From Tuctoria greenei (taxonomy: Eukaryota > Streptophyta > Magnoliopsida > Poales > Poaceae): DNA of 64,000 bases. This document shows positions 57,582-64,000 of the stretch, in pieces. Position numbers and translations under genes: made by a program. The notes beneath the pieces were generated by a model. It ran no database searches. It saw only the letters and a list, made by a program, of their open reading frames with translations, and had not been told where the DNA came from. Position 1 is the first letter of the stretch. Each line of letters opens with the position of its first letter. The stretch is from assembly GCA_036927565.1 (NCBI GenBank), contig JAYESD010000011.1:156966592-157030591 (forward strand), given 5' to 3'.

Positions 57582-60500
57582 CTACGCGACGCCGTCGTCA
57601 TCTTCCGGACCAGCCGGCGGCTCCGGCACGATCTCCGGCGTGACACCCGGGGCTGCTCTCCTGTACGAGAACGACGCCCCTGCTCCGCTCCCGAACGACC
57701 TGGCCGAGTGCCTCCGGTCCAGCGCCCGGCCGTTGTTCCCCTGGAACGCGGACTGCCACGAGCTGCGCGACGAGCCGCTCCGCCGCAGCTGCCGCGACGA
57801 GTTGGACCGGGACGCCGGCAGCGGCGCGCGCACCACGCGCAGCGGGTTCTCCAGGGCGCGCAGCACGTGGCGCGCCGACGGGCGGCGCGACGGCTTGGAG
57901 CTCAGGCACGTCTTGGCGATGACGGCCACCGCCCACACTTCCTCCAGGTGGTCGTCGTCCACCAGGAGCAGTGGGTCGACGATGTCCGTGATGGCCGCCT
58001 TGTCACCGGCGTTGATGTGGGTCAGCGTGTTCGTCAGCCACTCCGACGACTCCTCTGAGGCCGCGGGCGCGGCAGCTGGCGCGCTGATGCTGAAGTTGCC
58101 TGTTACCAGCTCGAGCAGCACCTTGCCGAAGCAGTGGACGTCGTATGAGCAAGTCGCTGGCGGGCCTGTCATGTAAGACGAGAGAATGGATGTTAGGACT
58201 TTTGGACATGAAATTTTTATGTACTACTCTTAGTCTCTATAGGACAAAATGGTACGTAATTACTGTTCCTCCATCATAAACAACATTAGAATTTTAAATA
58301 AATGGTAGTGTAAAGATTTAGGCACCTGATGTATGTTTCTCGAGTGACCTGCCACAAGAAAGCGCCATAAACCAATGTCAGTTAACAACTTCAATCTAGC
58401 GGTCCATATGAACTTTCAAGAGAAAAGAAATAATCAGGTTCAGAAGATCAAGGTTGTTGTTTGCTCAACTACTAACAGGATGATCAGATTTTCAGAAGGG
58501 CAGGCAGTGAACTACCAAGTGCCAACCACCACCAAGCAACCATATATAATTATGCTAAATTGATATGCAATTCAATATCACCAAAAATCGTTTACAGATG
58601 TGCTCTTTGTGTGACATCTGGCAAAATGTCGCATCCTTGGGACGACTCCAGAGTTCATAGTGTCTTATCATTGAACTAGTATTGGTGATAGGCCAACTGT
58701 TCCTAGTTGCCAAGTAAATCTCAGCCACGGTACATTCAATTTACGGGTTTAAGCCATGACAAGGTGCATATATAATCATCAAATTGCTTAATAAGTATGG
58801 TTAGTCAAAAGGATGAGGATGACCGAGTCGTGATCTTACTTTGATGATCTCAATATACGAGAGAAGACATTCTGGCTTCCCCCGCTTTGCTGAGCACATA
58901 TCTCGCTCAAACTCCCAAGTCGCACTTCATATTTGTCATCAAGAAGGACACTGCTTGCTTGGATATCTCTACAATTACATTAACAGAATATTAGAATACG
59001 TTGAATTGAATGTCAACATTGATCTCAAAGAAAATAAGGCGTAGAACAATATGCATCAACTTAGAAAACTAGAGGTCTTAAGCCCACCTAATGAGAAAAA
59101 AATACCAAGTCAAAGTGATACAAGGTGGAAACAATTAGTCAAATGAAACATGAGGAGGTGCAAAAGATGACTGCTTCCAGTTATGTCAAAGTACATAACA
59201 AAAAAGTTTCCTGGAATGATTGACGATATCCACGGAACATAAAAGGGTAAACTGTCAAATGTGAATGCAATGTTACGATAGAGACTGCGTGTAATGGTGC
59301 ACTTGTTCCAGACCGAAAGTGCCATAATTCCAAAATACACATATATGAGGCAACACATCTCCATCTTCACCCAAAAAAAGAAGAAGAAAGTGACGTTTCT
59401 CCAGCAAAAATATTATGAGTAACACAAATCATACTTAAATATATGTTTGTTTACATGTGGTTGTTTCTAGCCGATAGAAGGATTAATTACATTCAGTCTC
59501 CAAAGCCTGAGTTTTTTTCCCAATGCTTGCAAGTGATTCACAATATCAGAAAAAATTTAATCGGTGTATAGGATTCCTTTCTTCGGCAACACTGCACCAA
59601 TGATATGAAATGCAATTTCTGCATTATAAAAGCCGGGAGGGGTCCCAGCAATTATAAAACTAAAGATTGTAAATGATCTCATAAGGTTATGTACTACTTA
59701 TTCCTACCGCATTTGTTGCCTTCAACATAACTTTCACCTTATTTTGCCGAGAAGCTGCTATTAAGGAAGATATGTTGACTTTCTATAACATTCAAAATTA
59801 TGATCTGAGTGTTGAGGCCAAACAAAAAGCAGGACATCCAGGACCAGATATTTGAATACCAAGGTTGTACCAACAGCATATAATGCAGAGTAACAAATGG
59901 AACAAGTAGAAGTGTGGACCATATAGTACTGCATACCTGTGAACTAATGGCGGGCTACACTCGTCATGAAGGAAGCACATGGCTTCAGCCATACCAGTGG
60001 CAATCTTCAGTCTAGTTATCCAATCCAACGAGGGCAGGCCATCTTCAGTGTCCACAGGTTTCTTGTGCAGCGCATGTGTCAAGTCCCCCTTTGGCATGTA
60101 CTTGTAGGCCAGAAATTCCTCATCATCCCTGGCGAAATGGCCAAGCAATGGAACAATCCTCTCATGCGTGTACCTCTTATAAAAGTCCAGTTCACTTGCA
60201 TGCTTGTTGACACTCTTTGCACCAACCTTCTTAACAACGACGTGGGAGCCATTCTCCAATATACCATGGTAAATATCCCCTGAGTGGCCATGCTTGAGGA
60301 GGTTATCGTCGCCAAAGCCCCCCGTGGCATGGACAAGCTGCTCAAAGGTGAATTCACCTGAAATTGAAGACGCGCCCTTGTGTCCAGCATTGTTGGCTCT
60401 AGTCGGTGACATTGCTGATGGCGACGATGTCACCGGATTTACACTGCTATCCCTCCTACGCCCAGAGTGTGTGCCTCCTTCCTGGTTTGGTTCCACACCC

Positions 60501-61540
60501 CTTCCTGCTCCTCTCCTTCTCCTTCCCATCAAACAGAACGCCAATGCAACCAAAAACACAACCATCAATGCTCCCGCAGCGACAAGGACTCCAATGAGCA
60601 CATTTTTGGAGATCCTCTGCTTCTTCTCCTTCTCTGGTAACGGTTGTAGTGAAGGTGGCGGTGGCGGCGGCAAAGGTGAGGGCGCCGCCGGAGCATCAAC
60701 AAGCCTTACACCTTGCTTGCGATAAAACTCCTCACAATCCACACGGCTGCGCTGACCCGGCACACCAGAGAAGCAATTCATCGTGGCAACCACTGCTCCA
60801 TCAGACCCGTTCCAAGCTCCACCCAAATAGTTGCTCGACACGTCCACCACCTGAAACCTTCTCCTGAGCATCCGGATGGCATCACCGGCCACGCCGTACA
60901 GAGCATTCCCGGAAATATTAAACAACGAGGCGGCCGCGGCGGCGGCCCCGTCGTCACCGGCGACGTTCGGCAGCTCGCCGGTGAGATTGTTGCGGGAGAG
61001 GTCGAGAAAGCGAATGCCTTTGACGGACGCCGGGACAGGGCCGGACAGGTTGTTCCCGGCGAGGAGCAAGGTCGTCAGGTTCGACGCGCCGAGACCGGCG
61101 GGCAGCGTCCCGCTGACCGCGGCGGAGGTGAGGTCGAGCACGGCGAGCGGCGGCGGCAGGCCGAACCACCACACGGGGATCTCCGTCTCCCCCGCCGGGA
61201 GCGCGAACCCGGACGCGTTGAACCGCTCCAGCGCGGTGAGGTTCCGCAGCCCGTCGAGCGCGGGACTGCGAACCGCGGCGAGGCGGCGGCGGCGGCGGAG
61301 GCCCGCGACGGTGACGGCCACGACGCGGCCGGCGCGGCACTCCACGCCCCTCCACGCCGCGCACGGGTCCGACTTGGCCGGCCAGTCCCGCGCCCGCAGC
61401 CCCAGCGACGCGCGCAGGCTGTACAGCCCCGCCGCGTCCTTCCGCGACGCCAACGGCTGCTGCGGCTGCGCATCGACCGCCGCGACAGCCGCTGCCAGCA
61501 CCACCGCCACCGCCGCCAGGAGCCGCGGCAGAAGAAGCAT
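57582..61540 (-). CDS. LRR receptor-like kinase, predicted pseudokinase (At2g16250-like)
   Basis: Four exons (61540-59937, 58968-58840, 58348-58326 and 58165-57582) join in phase to 779 aa. Residues 1-24 are a signal peptide (MLLLPRLLAAVAVVLAAAVA). Short leucine-rich repeats follow (LAVLDLTSAAVSGTLPAGL, LTTLLLAGNNLSGPVPASV, IRFLDLSRNNLTGELP). A Pro-rich stretch leads to a membrane segment (VLIGVLVAAGALMVVFLVAL) and RRRR. The kinase domain has Lys in HVVVKKV, but the glycine loop is degenerate. The catalytic loop reads HRDIQASSVLL, lacking the usual Lys and Asn, and the DFG site reads LGS. It therefore looks like a pseudokinase that signals through partners. Exon 3 is a 23-bp micro-exon. The start at 61540 is chosen for the signal peptide, as the frame is open further upstream. 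Confidence 0.9.
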
Positions 61541-63085
61541 GGCTGCTGCCGGCCGGGCCGGAAGGAACAGTAGAGACCGAGCTAGGCGCCTAGTACTAGT
61601 GGGTCGCGGACGAGGACGACGAAGGCGACGGCGCTGCCACCATGTGGGCGGGCGCGGCGCGGGGCGACGGGCGACGCGAGCAAGGGAAGGTGTTGGCGGA
61701 AGGAAATGCCTGCAGGGGGTTGGGTTGACCAACGCACCGCAGCACGACGGGGGAGGAGCGCAGCGAGCGGAGGAGAGGACGCGGGAGGGGGGAAGAAACT
61801 GCCGCCTCGGTCCGCGTGCAGGGGCGGGTAAACAAGAACGGCGTGTGGGGCCCGCGTCCAGCCGTCGTCGTCCCGCTTTCACGTGGTCCCGGCTCACGGA
61901 CAGCGCCGCGTCAATGCGCCCGTGCCTGACTGGTGGGCGGCGGCCGGCACCGGGGCGGCGGCGACTGGGTCCGCGTGTCAGTGTCCCCCACCCTCGCGGG
62001 TCGTCGGGTGGCGTGGCCCTCCCCGGAGGCGGCCGCTCTCGGGTCGGGTGGACAAGAGCGGGTGGAATGCTGCGACGGGATGAGTCACTGGCAAATGGGA
62101 CCCACGATCTGTGGGAGGGAGGCGGCCGTTTGGTTAGTTGGTTTACCTGTTTGTAGGTTTTTTTTTTACTTTTCCCTTTCCAAATGTTGTGCCCAAATGG
62201 CTCATTTTCAGCACATAGAAAAAAGAAACGGAAGTAGTGTTAAAGTTTTTGCTTACTTGTATGCTTTGGTAGTAATTTATTGTAGTACTTTATTGTGCTA
62301 CATACTTTATGCATAACTTAGTTTCGTCAAAAAAAAACATTATATAAAAAAATATATGCGAGAAAGGGTCCGGCTGGGAGAAGATTATTCAAAGTCCTAC
62401 AGGCTACAGCTAGTACCAAAAACGAAAACGTTGTCCTTTCATAAATTAGAGAGAAGGTCGTTTTCCAAAGAATGGCAGGCAGGCGTAACCATACGGCGGA
62501 CAACTACACGTACGATCGAGGCAAATCATACGTACCTATTACCTGGAGATCGATCGATCCCGTACATTACGCATCCGTATGTCTGTGTCCGCAAGTCTGC
62601 AACGGCGACGTATTTTATCCATATTTACTAGCCCTGATTCGTCGTCTACGACTACGATGATATATAGGCATCACATGGTCACTTGATAAATTAATTTAGC
62701 TGCTGACCACGTACGTACGGCTGTGTGTGTGTGTATGCATATTTGGTTGGCAAATGATTCCACACCAACATAACGTGGCATCAGTTCCTGCTTTGTCGCC
62801 GGTTGGTTGAACTGGCCGACAATTTCAAATCTTCGTTTCAAAAAGGGATCAGATTAACATCATCTTGTTCCGGATATGGAAGTGCAGATGCGAGGCCGTA
62901 AAGGAATGGAAACGGCGCCTGCATGTATTTGACGGAAACTGCCCCTCGTTTAATTTTCTAGAAAAACCATGACGAAAAAACTGTTGATTATGCATGCCGG
63001 CGCGGCATCATGCATGTGATCGAAGAATCTTCATTAGGCAGCTATCGCTGACACGTTCAACGACGACGTAGAGTTTCGTCTAGTA
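61541..63085. other. RLK upstream region, no gene seen
   Basis: The first 550 bp are very GC-rich and hold the presumed RLK promoter and leader. ORFs on the plus strand here are shadows of the GC-rich exon. Beyond 62160 the sequence is AT-rich with a (TG)n run near 62725. Confidence 0.55.
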
Positions 63086-63186
63086 CTCCCTCCTTATCTT
63101 TTTAATTGACGTTTCTTATAAGAAAATGAACTAAAAATGAACTAACTACTCATGTCCGAACGTCAAACAAAAAGATAAAGAGGGAG
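63086..63186. mobile_element. Stowaway-like MITE
   Basis: 101 bp with ends CTCCCTCCTTATCTTTTTAA and AAAAAGATAAAGAGGGAG, TA on both sides, complementary TTGACGTTT/CGTCAA inner parts. Confidence 0.85.
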
Positions 63187-63679
63187 TAGTATTCTGTTCA
63201 TCATAGGGTTGGAACTTGGAACTCGAAAGAGACATGTCACGTCCTTGATTAGAACTCTCTCTGATAGGTACCTGGCGGCGTGGTCATAGCGCAAAAGCTA
63301 GCTTATAGACGACTAGAGAGAAGATGCCGCCGCCGCCGCTCGAGCTACTGATATGAGAACCTCATCAAACGTCGTTTACAGGCAACATGCTGCAGGTACG
63401 TAGGCCTGCCTAATCAAGGCCTAATAAGTAATAACCTGTGTCGGGGACAAAATTTGAGTCAAAGTCGACCTAGATTGCAGTTTTTGGAGCCAAGTGCTAA
63501 TCGACATGCGCGTGTGTGCTTGGATCTCGCTCCCTCCCTCTCGTTTTCGGATAACCCACGCCCATCGTCAGTGCAGAGATAGACCAGGAAGTTGGAGTCA
63601 ACATCAACAAGCTGCTGCACGGGTGCAGCAGATGTCGTCACTTCTAGTTGTGAGAAGAAGCCTGCTTAGATTTTTACTA

Positions 63680-63759
63680 CTCTGTTTCCAAATAACTATC
63701 ACTGTTTGGTTTAAGAATGAATTAAAAGATGATAACTATTTGATGATGGAAGGAAGGAG
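63680..63759. mobile_element. Stowaway-like MITE
   Basis: 80 bp; CCAAATAACTATC faces GATAACTATTTGATG. Ends CTCTGTTTCC and GGAAGGAAGGAG, with TA on both sides. Confidence 0.7.
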
Positions 63760-64000
63760 TACTTGTTAATTGATTTCTTCACTTAAACAAGCTGCTTAGC
63801 TTTTCTTTTAGTTCGCTTTGAATCGATATATTGGTGTTTCTGAACGAAACACTTGACGCGGATTGTGTCACTGTTCAACGGGGCCATCAGCCCATGAGTC
63901 TACTGGTGACATCATGAGTCCTTCTAGCACACCCGGGCCCGTATAGGCCCATGTTATAAACATCCGGGCCGCGACCCGTATACTGTAGCACTCCGTACTC
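63760..64000. other. Window end, no feature seen
   Basis: Mixed-composition sequence with CCCGGGCCCG near 63930. No gene, repeat or RNA supported. Confidence 0.5.

Noticed and set aside
60876..62156. Long plus-strand ORF opposite the RLK first exon
   Set aside because: GC-rich shadow of the LRR-RLK exon and its leader. It is low-complexity (Arg/Ala/Pro) and has no domain, whereas the minus strand gives a clear receptor.

Overview
This is plant nuclear DNA, most probably from a grass of the rice genus (Oryza). The reasons are GT-AG introns, GC-rich first exons, many Stowaway-type MITEs ending in CTCCCTCC/GGAGGGAG, and young LTR retrotransposons. The species and chromosome were not verified; a rice chromosome 7 location is only my recollection of where SDH1 sits.

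The left 36 kb (1-36054) is one minus-strand gene for a plant GYF-domain, eIF4E-binding protein of the EXA1/GIGYF type, whose 3' end lies off the left edge. It has been split by three LTR retrotransposons. A 12.0-kb Ty3/gypsy Del/Tekay-like element (1256-13258) sits in the last visible exon. A 13.0-kb Tat-lineage element (15552-28508) sits in an intron. A 5.3-kb Ty1/copia element (29371-34691) sits in exon 3. A fourth element, a very young Reina-like Ty3/gypsy (36126-41823), lies 72 bp upstream of the start codon. The host gene also has a nonsense codon (13331-13333) and a frameshift (about 28951-28960), so this copy is a pseudogene.

The most unusual signal is in the Tekay-like element. Its extra ORF upstream of gag (4503-5270) begins with a near-perfect copy of the histone H3 N-terminal tail, residues 2-13 being identical and including K4, K9 and S10. 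It ends in a very acidic tail, and the pol of the same element ends in a chromodomain. The Tat-lineage element carries a spliceable antisense ORF of about 1,140 codons that is open, while its sense gag-pol is full of stops.

From 41824 to 44.5 kb there is non-coding DNA with degenerate tandem repeats of roughly 175 bp. From 44.7 kb to 57.2 kb lies a mitochondrial-function cluster. It contains SDH1 (complex II flavoprotein, 16 exons, 47321-52125), a proline-rich secreted protein (53367-53939), and two inverted nuclear copies of the mitochondrial ribosomal protein gene RPL5. The minus copy (57233-55858) is intact with its own presequence exon. The plus copy (44929-46065) is joined in frame to a duplicated SDH1 promoter and targeting exon but carries an internal stop.

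An LRR receptor-like pseudokinase gene (61540-57582, minus) and a MITE-bearing intergenic tail close the window.
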